Assembly (NCBI RefSeq): GCF_026239555.1
Contig: NZ_JAPIVP010000025.1
Span: 1-55,574 of the forward strand
DNA: 55,574 nucleotides
Direction of reading: 5' to 3'
Source of the DNA: Pedobacter sp. PF22-3
GTDB lineage: Bacteria; Bacteroidota; Bacteroidia; Sphingobacteriales; Sphingobacteriaceae
The stretch's first letter is position 1; each line of letters opens with the position of its first letter. Of this stretch, positions 33,453 to 42,980 are shown in pieces. Position numbers and translations under genes: made by a program. Below the pieces are notes generated by a model. It made no database searches. It saw nothing but the letters and a program-made list of their open reading frames with translations, and was not told the origin of the DNA.

Positions 33453-34841
33453 CTATTGCTGATTATATTCTGAACTCCAGGTGGTACTTTCATCTTCACC
33501 TTTATGTCCATCTAGTTTTACCACAAAACTTTTAGCCGGAAAATATGGCGTAATGTGTATATCAAGGTGAATTCTGTCCTTTTGTTGCTCGTCTCTTTCA
33601 AAACGCATGATCTTAAAACGCTCAATCAAACGGTCAGCGCCCTGGATGCCATCTAAAAATTTAACAATCTGGCCACGCAAGTCCTGTTCGGTTTTAGATG
33701 TCCAGTTTTCGAAAGCCCTTCTATTCAAGAAATCGAACAATACTTTGGTAATATAATCGAATACACGCACTACTGAATAGGTTTGTAGACCAATATTATC
33801 ACCATTAAACAGCGTCTTAGCAGAGAAAGCCATTACTTTACCATACTCGTTAACCATCGGCACTAAACCTACACGTTCTAAATGAGAGATTTCACTTTTC
33901 TTTAAATCGAATTTTACACCATCAACCTCATTTATAGCACCATGTTTTTTACCCGCCGTTACCTGCGACATTAGGGTATAGTACATTTTACCTGCTAAAG
34001 CGGCCGAACCTGGCACGGTAAGATCATCTTCCTCGCCCACTTCTGCTACTTTACCGCGGCCAACCAGCCAGTTACAGGTCATGATTACGTTTGATCTGAA
34101 AGCGTCACCACCGGTAAAGTTTGCTGCAGTAAATAAATCGAGTACATCATCCGGTTGATCTAAATCGGCAAAATCGGTTACCAGCATCGCTTTATTGTTG
34201 TGTGCGATCTTAGCCCATCTTTCTAATACTTTATTGGAACCCATGTAACCTGGAACAACCATTAACGAATAGTTATTACGAAGATCTAAGCGATCATAAT
34301 TCTGCTTTAACTCATCATCAACATATTCGATAAAACGCGGATTATCAAGATCTTTAATCTGATCCATTGATGCATTTAACAGCACCACGTTTTTCAGTTT
34401 CTCTGATTCTGTATTTTTATAGAATAAATGAACCGAACGGTAAGCCTGCTCCAGTTCTCTGGTGCTTTCCAGCGCGGTAGCGATGTTCTTATTTAAGTTT
34501 TCTTCTGCGGAATTCAGTTTTTCGGTACTTTTTTCTACCATATCTGCCACAGAGTTGGAAGACTCAAGCACATCTATCCAAAGTTGGATTTTCTTTTTCA
34601 GCTCTTCGCGTTCTTTCTTCTTTTCATCGCCGGTTAGAAAAATCTGTTTTCTTGCTTTTCTTTCGGGATTTAAATTCTGAAGGCCATCAACTGTAGCTTC
34701 TAACAAATCGAAACCGCCAACCTTGGCTAGTTTTTCTAAGTTATCTTTAAGTGATGTTTTTTCTATGGTTTTACCCTCTGCCGGTTTAAAACCTACTTCG
34801 GAGATATTTTGGTCTGCTTTTAATTCTTGAGGATTTGACAT
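33453..34841 (-). CDS. tssC: T6SS sheath large subunit TssC
   Basis: A 462-aa TssC (VipB), the large subunit of the contractile sheath. Conserved features include ERWAKIAHNNKAMLVTDFADL, the FRSNVIMTCNWLVGRG stretch, LAGKMYYTLMSQVTAGKKHG and the C-terminal YFPAKSFVVKLDGHKG. A helical N-terminal third (with the KKKEREELKKKIQLWIDVLE coiled coil) interacts with TssB. It follows tssB by 18 bp and works with TssB and ClpV. Confidence 0.95.
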   Translation of the reverse strand: MSNPQELKADQNISEVGFKPAEGKTIEKTSLKDNLEKLAKVGGFDLLEATVDGLQNLNPERKARKQIFLTGDEKKKEREELKKKIQLWIDVLESSNSVADMVEKSTEKLNSAEENLNKNIATALESTRELEQAYRSVHLFYKNTESEKLKNVVLLNASMDQIKDLDNPRFIEYVDDELKQNYDRLDLRNNYSLMVVPGYMGSNKVLERWAKIAHNNKAMLVTDFADLDQPDDVLDLFTAANFTGGDAFRSNVIMTCNWLVGRGKVAEVGEEDDLTVPGSAALAGKMYYTLMSQVTAGKKHGAINEVDGVKFDLKKSEISHLERVGLVPMVNEYGKVMAFSAKTLFNGDNIGLQTYSVVRVFDYITKVLFDFLNRRAFENWTSKTEQDLRGQIVKFLDGIQGADRLIERFKIMRFERDEQQKDRIHLDIHITPYFPAKSFVVKLDGHKGEDESTTWSSEYNQQ

Positions 34842-34859
34842 GTTTTCTCAGCGTTTAAA

Positions 34860-35306
34860 TTATTTATTTTGCTCCAATTCATCAACAAAGTTCTTCAAAG
34901 CATTGATGAAGGCAGATTTGGTTTCTTCATCATCAAGTGTAGCTTTTAAGGTTTTGTTTGATTTTAACTGTTTAATTACATTCAGCGACATCTCGCGCTC
35001 AATGTTAACATTGGTAAGGTAATTACTTTGATTGATGATATTTTTTACGCCAAAATCACCCAGGTCGTTAAAGTTTATGGTTTCGCCAACGGTAGATCCG
35101 TCTTGTTTTTCGAAAGCTACTTTTACATTTGGTTTATAATGAGCAAATACTTCCTTTACCGTTTTTAATCCTTCTACCTTTTCTGGTTTTATCGGTTCGT
35201 TATCGGTAAGCTTCTGTACAAAAAGCGTCTTGTTATGGGCAATCTCTGCGAAAGCTTCTGAGGTATCAATTTTCCGCTCGTTACCTCCAATTTCATAGTT
35301 AAACAT
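34860..35306 (-). CDS. tssB: T6SS sheath small subunit TssB
   Basis: A 148-aa TssB (VipA), the small sheath subunit. Visible are the N-terminal MFNYEIGGNERKID, VKEVFAHYKPNVKVAFEKQDGS and the C-terminal helices INALKNFVDELEQNK. It pairs with TssC to build the sheath, which contracts to drive the Hcp tube. The gap to clpV upstream is 86 bp; tssC follows after 18 bp. Confidence 0.93.
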   Translation of the reverse strand: MFNYEIGGNERKIDTSEAFAEIAHNKTLFVQKLTDNEPIKPEKVEGLKTVKEVFAHYKPNVKVAFEKQDGSTVGETINFNDLGDFGVKNIINQSNYLTNVNIEREMSLNVIKQLKSNKTLKATLDDEETKSAFINALKNFVDELEQNK

Positions 35307-35392
35307 AGTATGTCGATTTAGATTTAAGATTAATTTTTTCTAATAATATAATAGTTAACGTTTTAACTCAATTTTTGTTCCAATATTTAAGC

Positions 35393-37879
35393 TTATGGCT
35401 GAATAATATTCCATTCTAATTTATCATCCTCTGCATGTTTGCTTACTTTGATCTTTGATCCTTTTTTCAGCTCACCAGAAATGATGTATTTGGAAATTGG
35501 CCTGCGCAAAAGATTTCTGATTACCGCCGATAACTGTCTTGCACCATACTTTGGTGTAAAACCATCTAAAGCAATCATTTTTTTGGCGTCTTCTGCTATT
35601 TCAAACTCGATACCCATTTTGTTTAGCGATTGTACCAAACTGTTCAGCTGAATTTCAAAGATGCGCACCACATTGCTTTCGTTAATCGGTGCAAATGGAA
35701 CTATTTCAGAAATCCGCGCTAAGAATTCAGGACGGAAATGTCCGGCCATAACTTCCATTAATTGGTTTGATGCTGGAATAACGCCTTTCCCTATCTGTTC
35801 TGCGATCCATTCGCTACCAATATTTGAGGTAAAAAGAATAAGCGAATTACTAAAATCGCCTTCTTTTCCTAAACGATCGTGCATATGGCCTTCGTCCAAA
35901 ATTTGCAGAAAGGTATCGAAAACCGAAGGGTGTGCTTTTTCAATTTCATCGAACAATAGCACAGAATACGGCTGCTGCCTGATTTTATTTACCAACAAAC
36001 CGCCTTCTTCATAGCCCACGTATCCCGGAGGCGCACCATAAAGCAGGGCTGCACTGTGTTCTTCTTTAAATTCTGACATATCGAACCTGATCATTGCCTT
36101 TTCATCGTTAAATAAAAACTCGGCAATTGATTTGGCCAATTCTGTTTTACCCGTACCGGTTGGTCCCAGTAAAAAGAAAGAACCGATAGGCTGTCCTTTT
36201 TTGTTTAAGCCGCTACGCGATTCCAATATGGCATCTGAAACAGCTTTTAAAGCCTGATCTTGACCAACCACTCGTTTTTTAAGGTATTGCTCCATATTGA
36301 GCAATTTTTCCTTTTCACCGGCCTGTAGTTTCCCCATCGGGATGCCTGTTTTATAGGCCACTATTGAAGCAATATCCTGTTTGGTGATGCGGTCGCTTTT
36401 TTCTGCAGCATATTTTTTTAATTCCTGTAGGCTGCTGCTGATATAACCCCGGTATTCATCGGCGGTTTCGAAGGCATCGGTCTGTGTCTCATCAGTTAAA
36501 CGGCCCAATAAAACCGGACTTAATTTATTTTGAAGTAATGAAAAAAGCCATTTATAATCTGCAAATCGATCGGCTTCTGATTCCTCTGTATTGGCGTTTA
36601 ATGTTCCCAGCGCTGTCTCTAAGCTATCAATGGCCTGATCAGAAGTATCGTTCATCATTTTCATGGCCGCCATGGTCCTGTCTAACAGATCAAAAGCTGA
36701 ATCAGGCAGCCTTCTATCTTTCATATAACGCTTGGCCAAACGCACACACTCGCCTAAAGCATCTGGCTCAATGGTTAGCGTATGGTGCTCTTCGTATTTA
36801 ACAGCCAGTTTCTGCAACATTTTTATGGTGCTTTCTTCATTTGGTTCATTTACCTGAAGCACTTCAAAACGTCTGCTGAAAGCCTGCTCTGGCTCGATAA
36901 TCTTACGGTATTCATCAACAGTGGTAGCGCCGATCACCGTTATTTCGCCACGGGCAAGTTCTGGTTTTAACAAATTGCCAATGCCAGCACCCAAAGGGCC
37001 TTTACTATCTAACAGCGTATGGATTTCATCAATAAACAGTACCGCTTTTTCGAACTGTTTTATTTCTTTAATGATATTTTTTAAGCGGTCTTCGATTTCT
37101 CCTTTATAAGATGCACCCGCAATTAACGAACCTAAATCCAATTCAAAAAGCTGAACTGGTTTTAAACGCTCGGGAACATTCTGATTTACAATATCGATAG
37201 CAAAACCATCTACCAAAGCTGTTTTCCCCACACCCGCATCGCCAGTTAAAATTACATTCGGCTTGGTTCTGCGGCAAAGGATCTCCATCATTTGGCGGGT
37301 TTCTTTATCGCGTCCAATTATCGGATCTGTTTTACCATCCCGAACTGTTTGCAGGCGATCTATACAATATTTATAAAGGGCATTGCCGGTACTTTTATTT
37401 TCGGCACCAGCAGTTGTTTTATCTGGCGAAACTACCTTCGAAATTTCTTCATCCTTTACATAGATATCCAAAATTTCGCGTTCTTTGATCGGAAAAGATT
37501 TCAACTGATCAGGCTGAAAACCGATACCAGGTTTTGCGAGCGCGGTTAACACACAAACTGGTGTGATCAAATCAAGTCCAAGTTTAATGCGTACATTATC
37601 TGCTTCTTCAAAAATAACCGCAATTTCTGGCGCACCGCTAACGGTATCGCTAAGGCTTGACGATTTCTCCTGTTCATCTATCCGAACTTCAGCCCACTCG
37701 CTGATATACTCATCATCTTTCCCAATGGAAGCAATAAAAGACCTTAAACCAACATCTTTATGCATCAATCCTTTAAGGAGATGAGCTGCGGAAAACACCT
37801 CGTTCCTATATTCTTTTGCCAGCGACTGTGCAATATGCAGCGCTGTTTTTACCGATTCGCTTAAGTTTGTAATTGCCAT
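35393..37879 (-). CDS. tssH: T6SS sheath-recycling ATPase ClpV (TssH)
   Basis: An 828-aa AAA+ disaggregase of the Clp/Hsp100 type that extracts TssC from contracted sheath. Order: N-terminal Clp repeat domain (about 1-150), first AAA+ with Walker A GDAGVGKTAL near 211-219 and Walker B LFIDEIHTLL, a middle helical region (about 420-510), second AAA+ with Walker A GPTGTGKTEL near 570 and Walker B LLFDEIEKAHPSVFD, then the C-terminal D2 small domain. It sits inside the T6SS cluster with tssR 5 bp upstream, which supports TssH over housekeeping ClpB. Confidence 0.93.
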   Translation of the reverse strand: MAITNLSESVKTALHIAQSLAKEYRNEVFSAAHLLKGLMHKDVGLRSFIASIGKDDEYISEWAEVRIDEQEKSSSLSDTVSGAPEIAVIFEEADNVRIKLGLDLITPVCVLTALAKPGIGFQPDQLKSFPIKEREILDIYVKDEEISKVVSPDKTTAGAENKSTGNALYKYCIDRLQTVRDGKTDPIIGRDKETRQMMEILCRRTKPNVILTGDAGVGKTALVDGFAIDIVNQNVPERLKPVQLFELDLGSLIAGASYKGEIEDRLKNIIKEIKQFEKAVLFIDEIHTLLDSKGPLGAGIGNLLKPELARGEITVIGATTVDEYRKIIEPEQAFSRRFEVLQVNEPNEESTIKMLQKLAVKYEEHHTLTIEPDALGECVRLAKRYMKDRRLPDSAFDLLDRTMAAMKMMNDTSDQAIDSLETALGTLNANTEESEADRFADYKWLFSLLQNKLSPVLLGRLTDETQTDAFETADEYRGYISSSLQELKKYAAEKSDRITKQDIASIVAYKTGIPMGKLQAGEKEKLLNMEQYLKKRVVGQDQALKAVSDAILESRSGLNKKGQPIGSFFLLGPTGTGKTELAKSIAEFLFNDEKAMIRFDMSEFKEEHSAALLYGAPPGYVGYEEGGLLVNKIRQQPYSVLLFDEIEKAHPSVFDTFLQILDEGHMHDRLGKEGDFSNSLILFTSNIGSEWIAEQIGKGVIPASNQLMEVMAGHFRPEFLARISEIVPFAPINESNVVRIFEIQLNSLVQSLNKMGIEFEIAEDAKKMIALDGFTPKYGARQLSAVIRNLLRRPISKYIISGELKKGSKIKVSKHAEDDKLEWNIIQP

Positions 37880-37884
37880 AGCCT

Positions 37885-40260
37885 TTAATTGGTTGTAGGC
37901 AATACTGCCGGATTAAAATTATTTTCGGTAATATAGTAGTATAGCTTGCCGTTTGAAATAAACTGCTGTTCAATCTGCGTAGCCCTTTTAATCTGCTGAA
38001 CCGACTGATCCAATAATTTAATGTAAACTTCAAACTGATCTAGTGGCATTTTAGAGGTGTTCTTTAAATCACTCACAATGTATTTGGATAAAAACTCATT
38101 GTTTAAGGGCAAACCTGTAACCAACTTGATGTAGTTTGTTAAAGTCATAGCCTTAATATCTCCAGATGAGATCTTCATACCCAATAACTGCTTAGGCATT
38201 CTTACATAGTTTTTAACCAACTTACGCCTGAAAGAAGATTGATCTGCCTGCAGATTTTGTCCTAACATAACCGAAAAAACATCTAAAATCTGCTTGTACT
38301 CCATATTGTTTAGTACAATCGCATATTGCAATGTGGATGGGTTATTTTTTACCACATCGGCAGACAGGTTTGCAGTTGTATAGTATTTAAAAGCATTGTG
38401 CGGCATACGATCGGCCACTTCCATACCAACTGGCTGAGGCAATAAAGCTTCTACATCAGCGGCTAAATTTTTGCGCGAAATCCCCGTTAAGCGGAAAGCA
38501 CTATCCAAAGAGCTGATCTGGTTGTAAATATCCATATTGGTTTCTTTTACAAAACGGCGCAAGGCAATCGTCATGCTCTGGTTGGAGTTTACAGACCCTT
38601 TAGTAGGGAAAACCACACCACCTTGGATCAAACTGTTTTTAGGATAGTCCAGGTAGTAAGAAATAGAATCCTGCAGGCTGGTATTGTAAGGCTGAAAGCT
38701 TTTTAAGCCTTCACCTTTAACCATCGTATTTTTTCTATACTCGGCTGCACGGATGGCCGATTCTGAAACCAGTTTACGTGATTGGATAACAAAATCGTTA
38801 AACGACTGGTTAAAATCGCTGTATACCTGTAAAGCTAAAATACGGGCATCGGCAAGGGCAACCTGTTCGCTCATCTCGTTAATCAGGTAATTATTGGTAC
38901 CGTTTGTATTGCCGGTACTACCTACTAAAATAATTAAATTGGTTTCGTTCTTTTTTACTTTAAATAAATTTAGCGCTACTTTTAAGGCGCTAAAAACAGG
39001 ACTTTCTGTAATCTCTCCATTACATCTCATGGTATTTTTTGCCTGGTTTGATAAGAAGGCCATGAATTTCCTATAATCATCCTGAATCGGGCTAACAAAA
39101 ATGCCCTGCTGTCCGCAGCCAGTTTCACCGCGATATACCACGCCACCATAATTTACTTTGGTTCCTTTGCCAAAATCGCCCATTATACTTTCAAATGAAC
39201 CAATGGTGTTGGTCATTCCAGAAAGATACTTGGTCATTGGGCTTCCGCCATCTACTACGAAAACAACATTTACCTTTGTTTTATTTTTACGCAGCATCAG
39301 GTAATCCTGATAAGAAAGTGATGATCCGTTAATGGTTAAGATCTTATTATCCTTTTTGTTGTAAACATCTGTGGCAATACCTACTGTGTTGCCTGCTTCG
39401 TCATTTGAAACGACAGGCACACTACGCAGGATCAGGTTTTCTCGTGGCAATAGGGGATCTATTACAAAATTAGTTCCGTTATTGATTCCGTTTTTAATGG
39501 CCATAGCGGTAGAATCATCCTTGTCATAATCTCCAGGTTTAACAGAAGTGATGTATAAACGATCGCCCCAGTGGTGTACCGCCTCGGCAGAAACCCATCC
39601 ATAAATACTTTTCAGGGCAGTATCTGCAACCAATTGATCATCTGAGCCGATCAGATATTTTTTACCATCTTCCGATTTTTTATAAATGTAGGCAATTTCG
39701 TGCAACCTCACTTTGGCTCTTCTGTCTTTAAGTTCGGGCGTATTGTAAACCAATATAGAATCGGTAGTATCGAAATAAAATTTTGGTTCGGTTAAAGCAT
39801 TTTTTCCATTAACAATACCAATTGCTTTCTCTGCATAACCAGTTTTTTGGTTAGAAAAAGCACGTTGCCATAAAAGCAGTTTGGATTTTGCAATCCACCC
39901 GTAACTGATGGCACTTTTTTTATCATTGATTTTCCTTCCCCTGATCATTCCTGCTTTATACTTAATCAATTTAAGGTAGCCATTCTGTTCTTTAGAAACA
40001 TAAAAAGGTTCCATAAAGCTTATTTTTTTCATAATAAGGCTTCCACCTGGGGCTGTTGTTGTATAATTATCTTCACGATCGGAAAAAACAATCCATGGCA
40101 GGCTGCTTCTGTTCGTATTATCGTTAACGTTTATGGTTTCAGCCGGCCTCTCGTAAGATTTAGGCATATATTTTACTTTTTTGCCAAAGGATGCCGGTGA
40201 TTGTGCATAGGCAAACGATATTCCTAAAAATAGGATGCTTAAGGCATATAATTTTTTCAT
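37885..40260 (-). CDS. tssR: T6SS-iii envelope protein TssR
   Basis: A 791-aa exported protein (signal MKKLYALSILFLGISFAYAQ). Near residue 325-340 is a von Willebrand A-like start, VNVVFVVDGGSPMTKYLSGM, followed by FVSPIQDDYRKFMAFL and NLIILVGSTGNTNG. The C-terminal third is helical with repeated QFEVYIKLLDQSVQ-like segments. TssR is one of the Bacteroidota-specific proteins that, with TssN, O, P and Q, form the membrane complex replacing TssJLM. Immediately downstream is clpV (5 bp gap). Confidence 0.87.
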   Translation of the reverse strand: MKKLYALSILFLGISFAYAQSPASFGKKVKYMPKSYERPAETINVNDNTNRSSLPWIVFSDREDNYTTTAPGGSLIMKKISFMEPFYVSKEQNGYLKLIKYKAGMIRGRKINDKKSAISYGWIAKSKLLLWQRAFSNQKTGYAEKAIGIVNGKNALTEPKFYFDTTDSILVYNTPELKDRRAKVRLHEIAYIYKKSEDGKKYLIGSDDQLVADTALKSIYGWVSAEAVHHWGDRLYITSVKPGDYDKDDSTAMAIKNGINNGTNFVIDPLLPRENLILRSVPVVSNDEAGNTVGIATDVYNKKDNKILTINGSSLSYQDYLMLRKNKTKVNVVFVVDGGSPMTKYLSGMTNTIGSFESIMGDFGKGTKVNYGGVVYRGETGCGQQGIFVSPIQDDYRKFMAFLSNQAKNTMRCNGEITESPVFSALKVALNLFKVKKNETNLIILVGSTGNTNGTNNYLINEMSEQVALADARILALQVYSDFNQSFNDFVIQSRKLVSESAIRAAEYRKNTMVKGEGLKSFQPYNTSLQDSISYYLDYPKNSLIQGGVVFPTKGSVNSNQSMTIALRRFVKETNMDIYNQISSLDSAFRLTGISRKNLAADVEALLPQPVGMEVADRMPHNAFKYYTTANLSADVVKNNPSTLQYAIVLNNMEYKQILDVFSVMLGQNLQADQSSFRRKLVKNYVRMPKQLLGMKISSGDIKAMTLTNYIKLVTGLPLNNEFLSKYIVSDLKNTSKMPLDQFEVYIKLLDQSVQQIKRATQIEQQFISNGKLYYYITENNFNPAVLPTTN

Positions 40261-40301
40261 ATTCTTTGTAGATGAGCTTAAAATTAGGTTAAGTGGTTAA
40301 T

Positions 40302-41285
40302 CTATTTTGTTTTTGCCGGAGCAGCATCAGTAGTTGCTGTTGCCGCGGGCTGGGCTGTTCCTGAATGTTGTTTAATATTTAACAAACTGGCACAGGTTGA
40401 GTTTGGCTTAATGGTTAATTGCGCCTCGTCTACCGCTATTTCGCCCCCAAATGTTAAGCCCATACAGTATGAATAAATATCGGTCTGTTTTTTCTTACCA
40501 TTCATTTCTACGTTCACAGTTACTTTTTCATTGTTGCACATGTATTTGTTAATGAGGTAGTAATAGTTGGAATTAAAATCTGCACCATTGGCTATGGCTT
40601 GTAAGCGGGCCCGGATATCGTCAATGGTTTTACGTTCTCCATCACCGGGAGCAACTAAATCTTCTACTATTTCAGCATTTGGATCAGTAATCAAAATATT
40701 TAAAAAAGCTGGTTTAGCTGCTTTATCTGACCGAAGACGGACTACATATTTTCCAGGTGTACGGTAAGTATACAAAGCTGTTTTTCCTTTAACGTCAACA
40801 CGACCGGTTTCTCCGAAAGACCACTCAAAATCTTTTCCTGCGCCATCACCCTCAAGCCTGATCTCTTCGTTAACCAAACCAGCTGTTGGGCCGCTAATGG
40901 TGAGTACGCTATCTACAACCGGCGTATGCACTGTATCGCGTACCGTAACCGGAAATTCCTGGCGGAGTTCACCATCAACGGTTAGGCGCACAATATAAGT
41001 GTCTGGCTTGGTGTAATGATAAGTTCCTGTTTTTGTGGTGGCTTTTTCGCCATTACCAAATTCCCATAACCATTTTGAGGCTTTTGGAGTATTATCGGTA
41101 AAAACCAGATCTTCATTTAAATAAATTTCATCCTTAAGGATTCTCGCATCAATTGTTCTTTTTTCGAACAATGAACTTTTAAATAAGAAAATTAAGCCTG
41201 TTAAGAGCAGTACAGCCAAAAGGATGTACAAAATAACATAGCCCTGCGAATTTGAATTAACTTGCTTGGTGTTTGTTTCAGACAT
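40302..41285 (-). CDS. tssP: T6SS-iii PKD-domain membrane protein TssP
   Basis: A 327-aa protein with one N-terminal membrane helix (about residues 14-36, YVILYILLAVLLLTGLIFLF) and then two PKD/Ig-like domains: SKWLWEFGNGEKATTKTGTYHYTKPDTYIVRLTV and FEWSFGETGRVDVKGKTALYTYRTPGKYVVRLRS. The C-terminus has an unrecognised domain and an Ala/Thr-rich tail. This is the layout of TssP, a periplasm-exposed part of the T6SS-iii envelope complex. Operon order tssO-tssP-tssR supports the name. Confidence 0.78.
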   Translation of the reverse strand: MSETNTKQVNSNSQGYVILYILLAVLLLTGLIFLFKSSLFEKRTIDARILKDEIYLNEDLVFTDNTPKASKWLWEFGNGEKATTKTGTYHYTKPDTYIVRLTVDGELRQEFPVTVRDTVHTPVVDSVLTISGPTAGLVNEEIRLEGDGAGKDFEWSFGETGRVDVKGKTALYTYRTPGKYVVRLRSDKAAKPAFLNILITDPNAEIVEDLVAPGDGERKTIDDIRARLQAIANGADFNSNYYYLINKYMCNNEKVTVNVEMNGKKKQTDIYSYCMGLTFGGEIAVDEAQLTIKPNSTCASLLNIKQHSGTAQPAATATTDAAPAKTK

Positions 41286-41320
41286 AGGTAGCGTTTTTTA
41301 TAGGTTGTTCTTGGTAATGT

Positions 41321-41806
41321 TTATCTTGCAGACATCGTTTGCTGTAACTGACGCCGATTGGTGATGCAATCATCTAACTGTCTTTTATGCAGCTCGATAT
41401 CAGAAATATTTCTATTTTGTTCTTGTCTATCGTAAAATAATCTATCGTATAACTGTGCAGTATGCACGAAGATTTTATAACGTGAATCTGAAGCCTTGCG
41501 ATCAAATGCAGCTTTAATTGAACCTAATGAAAGCTGGATATCGTTCTTTAAAAAAACGGCCTGTACATTTGGATTGTAACGCGTAATCTGTTTAAAAGTA
41601 GTATCAATGGTGGGCATGGTTTCTTTTACCATACTTTCGAATGCTTCATTCTCATTGATTTTAACTTCAAGCTCTTCCTTAGAAATTTCGTACTGCGATT
41701 TATCGCTATAAAAAATCCCAAAGCTCAAAAGCCCAACGGTAAAAACGAACAACGCTATAAAAAACAAGAATTGTTCGCGTCTTTCTTTTATGCTTAACTT
41801 TATCAT
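41321..41806 (-). CDS. tssO: T6SS-iii membrane protein TssO
   Basis: A 161-aa inner-membrane protein: basic start SIKERREQF, one helix (about residues 13-34, FLFFIALFVFTVGLLSFGIFYS), then a periplasmic alpha-helical region rich in Glu, Lys and Arg with QLYDRLFYDRQEQNRNI. This matches TssO of Bacteroidota T6SS. Its position between the next coiled-coil gene and tssP agrees. No TssQ-type lipoprotein gene was seen nearby. Confidence 0.7.
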   Translation of the reverse strand: MIKLSIKERREQFLFFIALFVFTVGLLSFGIFYSDKSQYEISKEELEVKINENEAFESMVKETMPTIDTTFKQITRYNPNVQAVFLKNDIQLSLGSIKAAFDRKASDSRYKIFVHTAQLYDRLFYDRQEQNRNISDIELHKRQLDDCITNRRQLQQTMSAR

Positions 41807-41817
41807 ATCGTTTTAAA

Positions 41818-42339
41818 TTACCTGCCGTATCTACCGTTCCTGATTTTTTGTGCTGCTGATTGGTTTGCCTTCTGGCACTCGTTTATCCGTTCTTTATACC
41901 GCTGTATATCACTCCTTGATTGGAACAGCGAATCTTGTAAATCGGCCATTGCACCGACATTTTTGTTCAGTTTTTCGTACAGATCAAAACTTGGACTTGG
42001 TTCGGTTTTTTTAGAGATCAAATCTTTTATCCTGTTATTGGCGCTCTGAATATCACTGAGCAGGATACTTTGCTTGCTCATTTCGTTCGCATTATAATCG
42101 CGATATTGGGCAAGTTCTTTAAAACGAACCTGGATTAGATCAAAATTAGTATTGATGTCTTTTCTGAGGTAAGAAAGTTTTTCTGTTTCCTTTACTTTTT
42201 TATCAAGTAAGCTATATTCGTAGTCTGAAGCTGCAAAAAACAGATAAATACATAATATAGAGAATAGTGTAAGCAGCACAAAGTCTAAGATAAACTTGGT
42301 GTAAGCGCTCCTAATTTCGATGGCGTTAATAGGTTTCAT
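41818..42339 (-). CDS. T6SS-iii single-helix coiled-coil membrane protein (TssO-like)
   Basis: A 173-aa protein with one N-terminal membrane helix (about 16-36, FVLLTLFSILCIYLFFA) and a long coiled-coil periplasmic part (YLRKDINTNFDLIQVRFKELAQ, NRIKDLISKKTEPSPSFDLYEKL). It has the same layout as the adjacent TssO (12 bp gap) and may be a second TssO-like subunit of the envelope complex. I cannot assign it confidently to a named Tss family. It is the first gene of the minus-strand structural operon. Confidence 0.65.
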   Translation of the reverse strand: MKPINAIEIRSAYTKFILDFVLLTLFSILCIYLFFAASDYEYSLLDKKVKETEKLSYLRKDINTNFDLIQVRFKELAQYRDYNANEMSKQSILLSDIQSANNRIKDLISKKTEPSPSFDLYEKLNKNVGAMADLQDSLFQSRSDIQRYKERINECQKANQSAAQKIRNGRYGR

Positions 42340-42518
42340 AGAGGGTTAATAGTTTCACATCACAATGGCACAATGATTAATCTGACACCAACTTTCACTC
42401 AAAATCACACATTCCTTTCAAATTATCACCGTACTATAACAATTTTTAATATTTGTTGTTTGGTTATAAAAACGATTTTATTTCTTTTACTTTTAACAAA
42501 CTTTAAGCCAAACCGTTT
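42340..42518. promoter_or_regulatory. Divergent promoter region between T6SS arms
   Basis: This 179-bp AT-rich gap separates the minus-strand envelope/sheath operon from the plus-strand tssE-tssF operon and must hold promoters for both. I found no perfect TAnnTTTG; TAATATTTG near 42448 is close but has one base too many. Confidence 0.45.
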
Positions 42519-42953
42519 ATGTCTGAAAATTTTTATAACAAACCCTTCAGATTTAAGTCCATTTTTTCAGGTAATGGCCTTCAGCCTACCGACTTGGGTA
42601 AATCAATTTCGAACCACATAGAATTGATTATTTTTACCCGGTTTGGGGAACATAGGTACCACAACAATTTTGGTTGCGAGATATGGGATCTTGATTTTGA
42701 ATTGATTGTAAGTGAAAGTATTTGGGAGGAAAAATTTCGCAAATCCCTACTAAAATCCATTACAGACTATGAATTTAGAATATATGATACTTCAGTTGAA
42801 GTACATATTACCGAGGTAGAAAACGTATATCCGCTACGTAAGATAACAGAGATCAAAAAAAAGGTAGATATTAGCGTAAGGGCGCTGATAAAAACCACAG
42901 GAGAAAAATATTTCTTTAATACCGCATTATTTCTTAGTCCACTATCAACCTAA
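42519..42953 (+). CDS. tssE: T6SS baseplate protein TssE (gp25-like)
   Basis: A 144-aa gp25-like baseplate subunit. The family pattern is clear: SISNHIELIIFTRFGEHRYHNNFGCEIWDLDFEL near 30-60, then KSLLKSITDYEFRIYDTSVEVHITEVE. TssE joins TssF, TssG and TssK to form the baseplate from which the sheath polymerises. It is 27 bp upstream of tssF in the same operon. Confidence 0.9.
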   Translation: MSENFYNKPFRFKSIFSGNGLQPTDLGKSISNHIELIIFTRFGEHRYHNNFGCEIWDLDFELIVSESIWEEKFRKSLLKSITDYEFRIYDTSVEVHITEVENVYPLRKITEIKKKVDISVRALIKTTGEKYFFNTALFLSPLST

Positions 42954-42980
42954 AATTAAAACGCTCAAAATATTCTACAC

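Noticed and set aside
35393..37879. ClpB (housekeeping disaggregase) as identity of the AAA+ protein
   Set aside because: Its place between tssB and tssR in the T6SS operon and its divergent middle region favour ClpV/TssH.
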